NCBI GenBank assembly: GCA_963932145.1
Contig: OZ010571.1
Span: 109,723,005 to 109,787,004, forward strand
Direction: 5' to 3'
DNA: 64,000 nt
Source: Acanthosepion lycidas
Lineage: Eukaryota > Mollusca > Cephalopoda > Sepiida > Sepiidae
Shown here: positions 41,899 through 52,645 of the stretch, piece after piece
Numbering within the stretch: the stretch's first letter is position 1
How the letters are laid out: every line of letters starts with the position of its first letter
The notes under the pieces: generated by a model
The model's database searches: none
What the model saw: the letters and a program-made list of their open reading frames with translations, nothing else
Told to the model about the DNA's origin: nothing
Made by a program: the position numbers and the translations under genes

Positions 41899-42400
41899 TG
41901 TGTGCCATGTCATAACCATTCAGGACATGGAGTGATCAGAGCTCTCCACAACTTCCTATTCTTTGTATATCTTAGTACAGTTTACCTTTTCACCATGCAT
42001 CCCAGTCACTCTTCTTCCATCCATTTAAACAAGCTGATTTAGTAAGTGGCTCACTGTTTTCCTCTTGCTTGTTTCAATGTCCTGTGGGAATCAAATTTTC
42101 CAATCCCTCTTTCCTTATTATTTTTCCTAGAAACCTCAACTGTATAAACATCCTATTTGCTTCCATTTTTCTTAAAACTTCCTCATTACTCACATCCTCA
42201 GCATCCTTCTGTCAAACCATATTTTGAGTGCCTCAAATCTCTTCACTAATGAAGAGATTGTCCAGCATTTACTGCCATATAAGAGGACCAATATTAAATA
42301 ACAGTTCAATACACTTTTCTTTGTTTCTAATTTCTTTGTTTCTCATTATTTTTCATGAAAATATTTAATGTTCCTTAATTTTTTTATTCCACTTTTTTTT
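41895..42400 (-). mobile_element. RTE-type LINE 3' fragment
   Basis: Begins at the mariner right end with GTGTGCCATGTCATAACCAT. It includes the AGAGATTGTCCAGCATTTAC (NAGQSL / SECWTIS) block and the TATAAGAGGACCAATATTAA upstream region. It is degenerate throughout. Confidence 0.82.
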
Positions 42401-43060
42401 TCATTTATAAAAACATACCATGAAAGGAAAGTGTCTAATAATATAATAGAGAGTTAGTGTAGCAAACACTTCCTAGTCTGTAGTGAACTTGGTCCTCACT
42501 TCATACCTTGCATCAAAACTAAGCTAGGCTTAATAAATAATGGCTTTAACAACAATTATCCTATTTTTAATTTTTGAACCATTTTTGTCTGGAGATCATA
42601 ATCACTTATGCTTATAAATTAATGCAATGACAACTTTCCCAGCTAGACCACTTTACACAAAGTTGAAGGCCTATAAATTATGGAAGCAATGACTCCTTAT
42701 GCATTACAAGAACCTGAGAGCACCAGCAGCTATGGCTTCCTAATTCCTTAAATTGCAAGTAACTAGAAAAATGATGAATTGCATGTCTGTGAAAGGATTG
42801 GAGTTAACTTTTATTTCTCATCAATTTTCATTATATTTTATTTTCTATCGTTTCAGCTCATTTTTGTTTATTTTCTTCATTTGATTTTATATATTTTCCT
42901 AACACACCTTCAGTTATAGTTCTGCAGAGGATGTATTTTTATGAAATCCACTAAATTTTCTTTTTTAATATGTGAAATATTAACTATATTATGAATATAC
43001 TTTAGGTGTAACTGTTGAAAGTTTGTAAGTATTTTTTTTTTTTTTTTTTTTTTTTTTTAC
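42401..43060. other. Stretch without identified genes
   Basis: AT-rich DNA ending in a 28-base poly-T tract at 43030-43058. Confidence 0.5.
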
Positions 43061-43230
43061 TAAATTTTCACTCAATACAAACCAAAGAGTCACTCAAAGT
43101 AGAGTGTTGCTGTATGAACCTAAGAGGAAGATCTAAGTGCAGATTATGAAGATATCGAGTGTGGATGTCAGTTAACCCAAGACCTGAACAGATTAAAATT
43201 GTAGTGATCAGAAAATATTCTCCAGTATCT

Positions 43231-43335
43231 GTTGTGATAAATATGGCAACAAAGATGATGGAAATGTTGTGATAAATATGACAACAAAGATGAGGGAAAT
43301 GTTGTGATAAATATGGCAAAAAAGATGAGGACAAT
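43231..43335. repeat. Minisatellite, 35-bp unit, 3 copies
   Basis: GTTGTGATAAATATGGCAAC and AAAGATGATGGAAAT is repeated three times (43231, 43266, 43301) with four or five substitutions. It creates the repetitive minus-strand peptide around 43168-43413. Confidence 0.95.
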
Positions 43336-43552
43336 AGTCCGAATCATATAAATAGTGAGAAAATATCTTCTCAAGAGACATTCCACAAAGTAGAGGCTCT
43401 CAGAATCATCCACTTCTTCTGTTTAAATTGAATTTTACTTGCTTAGTTAAAGGAAATGTGAATTTTAAAATACTTCATTCATTAGTACTTCTTTTTTCAA
43501 GTCAGAAGAGCTACTCAAGTTAGAGGATTACCAAGTGAAATTGTTGCAAAAT

Positions 43553-43950
43553 GGTAAGAGGAATGTAGCAGAAACAAAATGCAGACTAAGCTGCCTACAT
43601 TTCCCTGTCTACCGTCTTTGTAAAAAGAAAGCAAATGGCTGCCCTGCCAGAACAGAACTGGTACAAACCCCAGGATGTCTGGATATAAAGAAAGTATCTA
43701 CCAGCTTTCCCATGAAACAGTCAGGATAGTTAGCTAAGCAAATGATTACTTTTGCTAGCCAAATGAAATGTAACAGAAATAAGATGCAGACTGAGTAGCC
43801 TATCTGTCCCTGTCTCTGTAAAAAGAAAGCAAATGGCTGCCCTGCTAGAACAGAGCCAGTACAAACCCAGGATGTCTGGGTATAAAGAAAGTATCTATAA
43901 GCTTTCCCACAAAATAGTTGGGTTGGTTAGCTAAGCAAATGATTCATTCA
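43553..43950. repeat. Tandem duplication of about 200 bp
   Basis: TAAAAAGAAAGCAAATGGCT, GCCCTGCCAGAACAGAACTG, CAGGATGTCTGGATATAAAG and GTTAGCTAAGCAAATGATTA in 43553-43748 recur in 43767-43951 with roughly 10% differences. The frame at 43535-43729 covers only the first copy and is not preserved in the second, so coding is unlikely. Confidence 0.85.
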
Positions 43951-44394
43951 TCTTATAGGATAGGAAGTTATCCATAAAAGCAGGCACATTTTCTGAGAAG
44001 CAGCAGGTAGGCAGAGCACAGTGCTGAATGTATGATGTGAATGTTGTGCATTACCAAGGATTTCTGTCCGTGTTACTTAGCATCAGATGAAATTCATTTG
44101 TCTATCCTTATTTGTTTTTCTAGTGACTCAGATGCATTCCCCCCTTACATGTGAAAGCCTTGTTCATGCCCTGCTCATCTTGATACAGTGTCCAGTTCTT
44201 TTAGTGTTTGATCCTGATGCTGCTAATTTTTCCATCCCTCCTGAGTTGTGACATGTCACTTCACTTCATTCAACGAATGAGAAGAAAATACCTCATGAGT
44301 TAAAAGTGGGTACATACATTTACAGTGTGTGTGGCTTTGAAGTAATATTATGAAATTTGAAAAATATGTAATATACTTTCATTGCTTACTTCTA

Positions 44395-44505
44395 TGAGCA
44401 ACATTCTTTCAGGACATAAGCAATCATGGTCCTCCATAACTTCCTATCATTTGTAGATCTTAAAAATATTTGTCTTTTTACTATTCCTTTTCTCTCTCTG
44501 GGATA
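44395..44505 (-). mobile_element. RTE-type LINE, short 3' end
   Basis: TCAGGACATAAGCAATCATG and TCCTCCATAACTTCCTATCA match the reversed 3' region. Only about 110 bases remain. Confidence 0.72.
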
Positions 44506-45285
44506 TATTTTGATATAAAATTAACAATTATAAAAAAGACATTTTTAAATATTAAATATAGAATAAGATACAAACAAAATTAACAGTTGGTGGGGGTATT
44601 CAGACACATTGATTTCATATATTAATATTTAGTTTTTGCACATTTTATCACCAGAAAAGAAAACACTTCTGCAAACACAAGAAAATCTGAAAGAAAGAAA
44701 AAAATCTTAATTACAGTACCATGTCAATTGTCTTTAAAGAAATATGTATAAAAGAGGAATTGTTGTCCAAATACACAATTATTAATACTTATTCACATAC
44801 ACCAAGTTTGCAATTACTGGTTAGAGATGTTTCATTTAAAATCTTACAAGACCTCCACAACATTCCTTTAAATCTTGACTGACTTTTCTCTGTATATTTA
44901 AGAGCTCAGAATTGGCCTTGTAACTCAAGACTTCATTATGCTGCATAATGATTTCATTCTTTTGTTTATTTGAGAGCTCCTTTAATTTAGCTGTGACAGC
45001 CTCATTGCAAGGAGAAGTTGGGAAAGAAGCATTTCATGGCATCATATTCTAATTACTGGAAGATTCTAAAAGATTTTCTGCAGGTGCAAGAAAGATTAAT
45101 ATCTGCATTCCTCCTTTCAATTACATTTTTATGATAAAGTTTTAATCGTGTCTAAATTACATTCATTTATATTCTATTTTGCTTTGCATGTTTGAAAATA
45201 TGTGATTGTTGATTTTAGATCAAAATATGTCACCAGTTTTAACTTTAAAGTAAATGGAACCACGAGAAGTACATTAAATATTTCA
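44506..45285. other. Stretch without identified genes
   Basis: No frame, RNA gene or recurrent repeat was recognised. Confidence 0.5.
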
Positions 45286-45289
45286 CTAT

Positions 45290-45545
45290 GGGACAATGGC
45301 CTAGAGGATAAAAGTGTTGGTTTGTGGTTTTGGTGACTGAGTGATGGTGAGTTCAATCCCTGGGCCGAGCAGTGTGTATTTGCATTCAATGGAAATGGGC
45401 AAGCAATAACTGAACTATACTAAATAAAAATAAGAATTAGACAATATTCTGAGATATGAGCAGTGGAACTAGAACAGTTTACTACCACCAATTAAATAAA
45501 AGGTTCAGTTCAGAACTCCTTGTATGTTATCCAGATCAATATACT
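45290..45545 (+). mobile_element. SINE family T with clear tRNA head
   Basis: GGGACAATGGCCTAGAGGAT carries a consensus box A (TGGCCTAGAGG). GTGAGTTCAATCCCTGGGCC carries box B (GAGTTCAATCC). Then come CAATAACTGAACTATAC, TTCTGAGATATGAGCAGTGG and AAATAAAAGGTTCAGTTCAG. It is cut off at the start of the CR1/Jockey LINE copy. Confidence 0.75.
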
Positions 45546-45549
45546 TCTT

Positions 45550-47890
45550 TGGATTTTATCAAGAATCTCTAAATATATTGTTCTTATCAACAGACCTAGC
45601 ACTGGATACAATATAGTCTTTCCACTTCATGTTAGCCAGAGAAGTTATCCTGGGCTCATGATAGTGTCTAAACATCTCTTTCCACTCCCCTACCAACTAA
45701 GAACCTCCTACCAACAGAATATCTTTCTGTTATCAACAAACAGATAGGGACTCGTTCTGTGACGTCCCTTGGAATGTAGTTTTTAATCATTCTGTCAATA
45801 AATGAGTGTATGAGGTCTCCTCCTGGGTGAAAGCCGGCATTGATGCTTTCATTCCAGCAAGGAAATACCAAGTTAAACCATATTCATCTCCTTGGATCTC
45901 ACCTGCATGCTTGGCTGCTATAGTCCACAAAGATCACTTCTTCCGGCTTTACCAGAGTGAGATGTCTGATTGCAACAGACATCTTTGTTCATAATAAGTG
46001 AAAGTGTGTCCTTAAAAAGGGAAATTACTGCTTGCTGATAGAATGATACAACATATAGCATCTTGCAAGTTCAGTTCTAGAGATTATTGGTGGTGCTCAA
46101 GAGTGTACTGAACAACAGTAAGTCCTCAATCTCTTCTATTCAATCAATTTCAAGTCCTGATAAGGTAAGATTGAATGCTTTGCTCAGAAATTCTCTTCCA
46201 ACTCAATACTCGACTCATTGGGTGTACTCACACATGATTTCCCCACTAGAACAGAGGCTCCACTGGGTGATATTTGTATAACCCCTTCACTGGTCTCAGA
46301 TATTATTTCTAAATTATACTTCCAAAAGGCAAGTGAAGATAATGGGATCCCAGCCATCGTCCTAAAAAAATGTGCTCCAAAGCTAGCTCTAGTTCTTTCC
46401 AAACTCTACAACTAATTGCTTTTCTGTTTCCTGCTTGTTGGAAATTCTCTGTAGTTCCTGTTTTTAAGAACTTTTTGAGAACCTTCTGAACCTCTATCAT
46501 CTTATTTGTCTCTTACCACTTTTCAGCAAAGTATTTAAGGCTTTAATCAATGCTGAAGTGGTTAAGCATCTTACCTGTCATGACCTACTATCTGACAAAC
46601 AACATGGCTTCCATTTTGCAAGCTCTACTGCTGATGTGCAAATGGCCAACATGAACATATATCAAGCTCTTGATAATAATGGTGAAGTTTGAACTGTGGC
46701 TCTAGATATCTCAAAGGCATTTGACAAGGTTCGATACACTGGTTTTCTACATAAACTCCAGGGCCACAGTATTACTGTACGATTGTTTGATTTAATAATC
46801 CAGTCATTCCTATCAAATTGTGAAATGAAGGCTCACTTCCAGATCTTTTGACATGAATGCAGGTGTCTCCCAAGACTATCCTGGGTCCTATGCAGTTTTT
46901 AATCTTCATCAATATCTTCCTAATGTCATCAGTTCTCAAGTAGATATTTATGCTTATGACACTACCATTTATTCCTGTCTCAATAGCAAATCCATCAGAG
47001 CTGACAAAGTTAACCTGGCTACTGCTCTTGAAAAGGACCTCCAATCTGTAGTTAACTGGGATGGAAAATGGCTTGTAAATTTTAACACCTCCAAAACTAA
47101 ACTGCTTTCATATAATTACCATAGAGAGACTTTCCTGTCTGCCATCAGCATGGCTGATGTTAAATTCTTGAAGAGCAACACACTGTGCCTTCTTCACCTC
47201 ACATTTTCAACTGACTTGAAGTAGAACAACATCAAATAAATAACTGCATCTACTGCAAGGAAAGTTGGATCACTGTATTGTGCCAGAGCATTTTTCTAAT
47301 TAGAGTCTAGACTTGCACATTTGCAGATCTACCATTCATCTGTGCATTGAATATTGTTTACCATATCTGGTCAGGTGCTCCTGCTACTCATCTTGAGGTT
47401 TTTGACAAATCTGCAATATAACTGATTCTGACTTGGCATCTCAACTTCAGTCACTTTATCACCAATGTGATGTGGCTTCCCTCTGTCTTTTCTACAAATA
47501 TTTTCATGCCAACTGCTCTGACAAGCTTTTTTTGCTGGTTCACAGATTACATGAATTGAAGCGTACAACTAGATTGGCATCTAGGTCCTACCCTTTTACA
47601 GTTGGATTAGTTAAATGTAACTGCCACTTCTATACCAACAGTTCATTTTCTTGTATTTCTCACCTATGGAACTCCCTTCCATTTACACCCCTCCCTAATA
47701 ACTACAATCTTCAAAAATTTAAATTCAACATCAATTGCCATCTTCTATCTTCTTGAACACTGATCATCTTTTATCCTTTCCTTGGCTGCCACCCCTATAC
47801 CTAGTCTTTTCTCTTATCTTTAGTCTCTGTTGCCACCTGCATAATAGTAACATTCCTGCCTTGCTTGGGGTGAAATGCTTACAAAAGATA
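45550..47890 (+). mobile_element. CR1/Jockey-type LINE, 5'-truncated reverse transcriptase
   Basis: Frames in order: SSWVKAGIDAFIPARKYQVK and PYSSPWISPACLAA (45810-45920, the linker between endonuclease and reverse transcriptase); ITPSLVSDIISKLYFQKASE and DNGIPAIVLKKCAPKLALV (46270-46400); CFPACWKFSVVPVFKN; LLSDKQHGFHFASSTADVQ; VALDISKAFDKV (palm motif A with its aspartate, about 46710); IYAYDTTIYSCLNSKS (46950); FTVGLVKCNCHFYTNSSFS and LWNSLPF near 47600-47670. It ends at CCTTGCTTGGGGTGAAATGC near 47880. The catalytic YADD box reads YAYD. Stops and frameshifts are frequent, and the endonuclease domain is mostly gone. In life the protein copies its own RNA at a nicked target; this copy cannot. 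Confidence 0.9.
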
Positions 47891-48436
47891 TAAAAATGTC
47901 ATTAGATTTGAAGATATAACCCTAAAGGAAAAACAGGATGTTGTAAAAATATTGAAGGGCATCAACACAATATTGAAAATTTAAAAAAAATGTTATACAA
48001 AGTTCAAACAAAAATAAATAAATGCATAAAAAACTGGGGAAAAAAAATCAGCAAGAAGAAGAAAAAAGGGATTAAAAATTCACTAAAAGATAATTTCAAA
48101 AAAATTGAAGGTTTAGAAACAAGAATGGATGAAGCAGCAAAAAGGAAATTGTTGAATTTTGTGTTGCAAATGTAAATTGGTAGAAAGATAGAGAATATTA
48201 AGAACATTGGCTAAAGAGATGAATACAATTAAATTACCAGATTTAAGTAAGCATCATCATAAGAAACTATTTCTCAAGAGTAATTTTTAGTGATATATGC
48301 AGAATGACTGATTTGATGTCTGGTCTAGAGGTTGGGTCCTTCATGAAGTAACTAATTTCAAAGTTGATGATGTTTCTGTGAAAAATGTTGAGAATAATTC
48401 TAAGTTCCTGAACAAGCTGTTACTTGAGTAGCCTAA
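47891..48436. other. Stretch with a lysine-rich frame, no gene called
   Basis: The plus frame at 47990-48175 (61 residues, INKCIKNWGKKISKKKKKG) has a heptad-like basic composition but arises from A-rich DNA and lacks a recognisable partner or motif. The rest is unassigned. Confidence 0.4.
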
Positions 48437-48492
48437 GTCATTTCTCACATAGTAACATTTGAGAAAACGACATTATTTTTGCACCAACCTAA
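48437..48492. mobile_element. mariner-type hairpin MITE, form B, right half
   Basis: TTTCTCACATAGTAACATTT GAGAAAACGACATTATTTTT and GCACCAACCTAA, with a TA following (48493-48494), is the form-B element without its left terminus. Confidence 0.85.
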
Positions 48493-48754
48493 TACAATCA
48501 ACTTGAAGCTAAAGTGTATATTTATACAAGGAATTGTTCCTTTATATTCTTCAAAGCTTATGGTTGCCCACCTTGCCAAAAAAAAAATAAAATAAAATAA
48601 ATAAATACAAACTAAAGTTTCAAAGATATCAACTTAATGGAATGGCACAAAAAACATGATGCATTATTAATATAGATGAATGTAACTATAGAAAACAATA
48701 TTCAAGCAAAAATCTCTCTGGGAAGGAAAAAATAAAAAAAACTGCTGCATGTTT

Positions 48755-49190
48755 ATTTCTATGTACTGTGTCCCTTCATGATCATAGCTCTCTACAATTT
48801 CTTCTCCTTTGTAGCTCTTAGTAAATTTAGCATTTTGCTATCTCTTCTAATCCCTGTTCTGCCAACCATTTACACTAGCTCATTAGATAGCTGCTTTCCT
48901 CCGTCTCACTTGCCTTTAATATGTCCTACCAATGTCAAAATTTTTAAGCCTTTTTTCTTTATAATGTTCCCTGGAAATTTCAACTTTCTCTTCCTGATGT
49001 TAAATATAAGAGAGCTTTTGGTTTTCATTTTCTCTGAAACTTCATCATTGCTCACATATTCAGTCCATGTTATTCTCTGCCTCCTTCTGTAGAAACACAT
49101 TTCTGTTGCCTGAAGTCTCTTCTCTGTAATGAAATTTTCAGAATTCATGCCATATAAGAGGACTGATATTACATAACAGACAAGAGAGAC
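48755..49190 (-). mobile_element. RTE-type LINE 3' fragment
   Basis: The minus frame 49148-48906 reads TEKRLQATEMCFYRRRQRIT then LIFNIRKRKLKFPGNI. The 3' end TTCTATGTACTGTGTCCCTT is at the left. One of the more readable copies. Confidence 0.85.
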
Positions 49191-49199
49191 AAAAGAAAG

Positions 49200-49970
49200 A
49201 TTGTGAGACTCTTGTTAGACAATTCAAAGTTAATGAGGAGTCAATACCATCTTAACAGTGAGGTTTCCATTGATATAGTATGCAGAGTATTATGAATAAA
49301 CAACTTGTATAAGGGGTTATAATACCAGAAAAACCATAGCCAAAAACATTGGAATAGAAGTTTGAAGTGGTTAAAAAAGCATCCTGCATGAGATGCTGGA
49401 AAGTGACAAAAGGTATTTTTTTAATGATCCTAATGCAAGAAAATATGTAAGAAGATTAGTTAGAGAAGGAAAATGCAAGATATACCACAATGACGGTAAG
49501 ATTTGATAGTGGACATGTAATGGTGTGAGACTGCATCAAAAGCAGAAAATTGGAAATTTAAACAGCAAAATTTATATTAGTTCACTACAGACTAATCTTC
49601 TACCAGACTATGGAGAAGGAGAACTACATTTTCAGCATGACTGTGCAGCGTATGACATCATGCTGAACAAAAAGATTTCTTGTGGATGAAGATGTTCAAC
49701 TTTTGGAAGAGTGGAGAGCATAATGTCCTGATGTCAATACAACTGAACTGTTGTGTTGGGAAATGAAGAAACTAGTGCTCCAGTGAAAGCCATGCAATCA
49801 CCAAGAGCTTTGGGATTATTGCCAAAAAGAATTGGAAAAAATTTCCAAAGAGAAAATCAGAAATTTAATTAAGGTAATTATTCGGCCAAAATTAGCAAAA
49901 CTAATTATTAACTCCATATTTTGATGTTTAATACTTTCTGTAATAATAAAGATCACTTTTTGCAAAAAAA
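49200..49970 (+). mobile_element. Tc1-like transposase remnant with poly-A end
   Basis: Broken frames give IIPEKPYSQKHWNRSLKWLK (49315-49375), NDPNARKYVRRLVREGKC (49425), GVRLHQKQKIGNLNSKIYI then LPDYGEGELHFQHDCAAYD (49530-49650), and KNWKKISKEKIRNLIKVI (49825-49880). This is the order of a Tc1 transposase: the RKKPxxSxKNRxxRLxWAK block, then FHFQQDNDPxH, then WxxISxExxxxLIxSM. The catalytic acidic residue of the QHD motif is retained but stops abound. After the frame come AATAATAAAGATCACTTTTT GC and a 24-base A-tract (49965-49987). Confidence 0.75.
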
Positions 49971-50203
49971 AAAAAAAAAAAAAAAAATTTCTTTTTAACT
50001 TAAAAGGAGTGGTACAGTATTTCTGCATGCCCCATTTCAGCACACTATGATTAATGAAAATAAAGTAACTTGTTTTCTAATTTTCAAATATCATAAAATG
50101 TATCGAGAAAAGTATACTGCTAAACACTCTTGCTTTAGGGGAAAAAAATTGACAAAAGTAATTAAGTTATCAAGTTGGACTGAAAGTTCTGCATTTCATT
50201 ATA

Positions 50204-50305
50204 TTAGGTTGGTGCAAAAATAATGACGTAATAATGTTGTTTTTTGACGTTAAAAAATACGTCAAAAAACGACATTATTACATCATTATTTTTGCACCAA
50301 CCTAA
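50204..50305. mobile_element. mariner-type hairpin MITE, form A, copy 2 (102 bp)
   Basis: TTAGGTTGGTGCAAAAATAA to TTATTTTTGCACCAACCTAA, with TA on each side (50202-50203, 50306-50307). The interior TGACGTTAAAAAATACGTCA forms the hairpin tip. Full length and nearly perfectly palindromic. Confidence 0.92.
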
Positions 50306-50472
50306 TATAATATTCATGTGCAATTAAAATCCTTGAAAATGAGCATTAATTTGCAGAAAGCACTTGAAATCAACAAATGTTTGGACAATTCTAACATTTG
50401 TTCACATATAATGAAAATTATAAAAAAAAAAAACAAACTAGATAATACCATGCCAGTTTTGTTTAACACGCA

Positions 50473-50475
50473 CAC

Positions 50476-50567
<92 letters not shown>
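50473..50567. repeat. (TG)n microsatellite, long
   Basis: About 43 TG units preceded by ATATATATA. It is the longest dinucleotide array in the window other than the compound one at 54815. Confidence 0.97.
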
Positions 50568-50570
<3 letters not shown>

Positions 50571-50950
50571 GTAGATGTTGGGAAGGCTATATCTCAGTCC
50601 ATAGATTTGGAAACTTTGGTAACTATTTTTTTTTTTTTTTTTTTTTAATCTGTTTTTTCCTTCCAAAGATGACATTGGAAGACTCCCAAATTTTTTATGT
50701 GAAGAACTTTCAATAGATTCTTCAGTCGTTATCAGAATGTATTAATGCTGACTGATGCCAGGTTTTATGTTTTTCTTGCCAGAATCACTCATAAACGAAA
50801 GAACTAATGAAATAAAACTTCTTGTCAAACTCCTCCAAGGATACACTCTTTTTCATGCAGAATTAAACCACTCAATTTCCACCTGACAGATAAAAGTCCT
50901 GATAGCACACAGAACAAAAAAATAAATACAAAGAAAATAAAATGACTGCC

Positions 50951-51566
50951 TTTTTTTTTTCTTTTTTTTTTTCTTAACGGCTTAAAATGAAGATTAGACA
51001 AAAATATTCAGCAAATAAAACTGATTTTATGATATCTCAGTGTGATATCACAATATGAAAGAAGCACAGTGAATTATTATATCCTGTAAGTATTGGGCTA
51101 GAAAAATTGAAAAGGCAATGTCCCAAAAGACATTTATTATTGATAGTAAAATATTATGTAGGTCATATCTGGTTATTAAATTAAAACACTTCTTTAAGGA
51201 CATTTTCAGAATTAATATCAATGTTTTATTATATAATCACTGCTACTTTGGGTATTTGAACTCTTACATCATGTCATTTTTGTTAAAATTTCCATTATAA
51301 ATTGCTGTACAGGGGTGCGGAAAAGTTTTCAGCAAAATTAAGAATAGATTCAAACATAATGTTTAGTGTTTTGAACAGATTTCAGAAAGTGGGCCAGAAC
51401 AGATTTTTTGGAAATCTTTATGCATAAAAGCCTATTTATACTTCATTTTGGTAAATAAAATTAAAATTGTTAAACTGCTAATGTGTATCACTGGAACTAT
51501 TTTTTCTCATCATAACATGTGAGGTACATGTGTGTCAGAGACAATAAACAGCATTTTGTGGCTTTT
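50951..51566. other. Stretch without identified genes
   Basis: Contains ACAGGGGTGCGGAAAAGTTTTC at 51308-51329, which looks like a Tc1/mariner-type terminus, but no partner end was found. Otherwise featureless. Confidence 0.4.
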
Positions 51567-51569
51567 TTC

Positions 51570-51945
51570 ATTGATTTATTTTTTATGGCTTGTCAACCAT
51601 TTGCAAGTTCTTTTGAAGCCAGAAAGCATTTTGAGATTGAAATAATTTTTTTTTAGATAATAATGATTTACTTATGAAATTCCTACTAATTAACCTGTAG
51701 CTGGGAGAAGAAAAGGCAGTTTCATATCTTTTCCAAGGGTATTTGTGTGTAAATGAATATAATGAACCTGACTGGAATTGGAACTCGGTTCTCCAGTTTT
51801 CCATTACAAGGCATTATCCATTACCCCACCTGTGCATCCAAACTTATAGCACTTGATATTTCCAAGTGGTTCCCCCTCTAAGTACTGACTAGGCATGGCA
51901 TTGCTTAACTTCAGTGAGTGTATGAGAATCAGTGTGATATTACCA
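51570..51945 (-). mobile_element. 5S rRNA-tRNA composite SINE
   Basis: Minus strand: 5S-like CACTGAAGTTAAGCAATGCC, AGTCAGTACTTAGAGGGGGA and TATCAAGTGCTATAAG. Then GGTGGGGTAATGGATAATGC and ACCGAGTTCCAATTCC as the tRNA-like part, CCCTTGGAAAAGATATGAAA, and a tail GACAAGCCATAAAAAATAAA TCAA. Near full length. Confidence 0.85.
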
Positions 51946-51973
51946 AGTCTTGCACTGTGTGGCAATAAACACA

Positions 51974-51978
<5 letters not shown>

Positions 51979-52020
<42 letters not shown>
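51979..52020. repeat. (TA)n microsatellite
   Basis: About 19 TA units just upstream of the 5S SINE head. Confidence 0.95.
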
Positions 52021-52021
<1 letters not shown>

Positions 52022-52584
52022 CATACACACAATGAAATTGATTAAGTTTGACAATTATTTAATATATTTTCTGTTTATACGTTATTTTTAACAGATGCAA
52101 TTTATCTTTCCCGAATTATCTTATCTGCTCACGAAACATACCTTAATGTAAACATTCAGGCAGGTAAAATGTAATCAATAATGCTTATTTAAAAAAATGA
52201 GCATTTACTTAAATGAATTTTATCTACTAAAAATAATGTATCAACAGAAAATATATTAAATTGTCAGAATGAATCCATTTTATAATACGTCACTAATGTT
52301 TAAGTTAAGGTATTTTTCATAAGCAGATATGATCATTCAGGAAAGATTGTCGAAGATTTGTTGTTTATAAATATTAATTTGGACTTTGCTAACTAGATGC
52401 TTTTCTGTTGCTGAGTTGTATGTCAGCTCAACTGATTGTTCCGCATAAGACAAGTTCAATTCCTCTCAGAGCATGCATATTTTCTTCTTAAATTTCTTGA
52501 ACATTCAGGCCAGTAAAATGTAATTAATACTATTTATTTAAAAAAACAGAACATTTTCTTAAATAAATGGTATCCATTAAAAAT

Positions 52585-52645
<61 letters not shown>

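Larger units (their letters stand above)
50204..50950 (-). mobile_element. Composite mariner-end-bounded unit, copy 2 (inverted)
   Basis: The reverse complement of 50950-50204 matches 15294-16011 along its length. GTCATTTTATTTTCTTTG, GTTCTGTGTGCTATCAGGAC, CCTGGCATCAGTCAGCATTA, GATAACGACTGAAGAATC, GTTTAACAAA/GTTTTGTTTAACACGC and TTTGTTGATTTCAAGTGC are all shared. This copy keeps the full hairpin MITE with TA on both sides at its left end. The other terminus is lost just after GACTGCC, where a poly-T/pyrimidine tract begins. There is a (TG)n expansion where copy 1 has (TA)n. Confidence 0.85.

Noticed and set aside
45290-45370. Functional tRNA gene
   Set aside because: Box A and box B are recognisable, but an acceptor stem does not close and the same head with the same body recurs at 13612, 19020, 19540 and 61738.
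47990-48175. Coiled-coil protein
   Set aside because: The lysine-rich frame comes from A-rich DNA, is only 61 residues long and ends without any recognisable continuation.
51308-51329. Tc1/mariner terminus (ACAGGGGTGCGGAAAAG)
   Set aside because: No partner terminus or transposase could be found within the following 1.5 kb, so it is noted only within the unassigned stretch.
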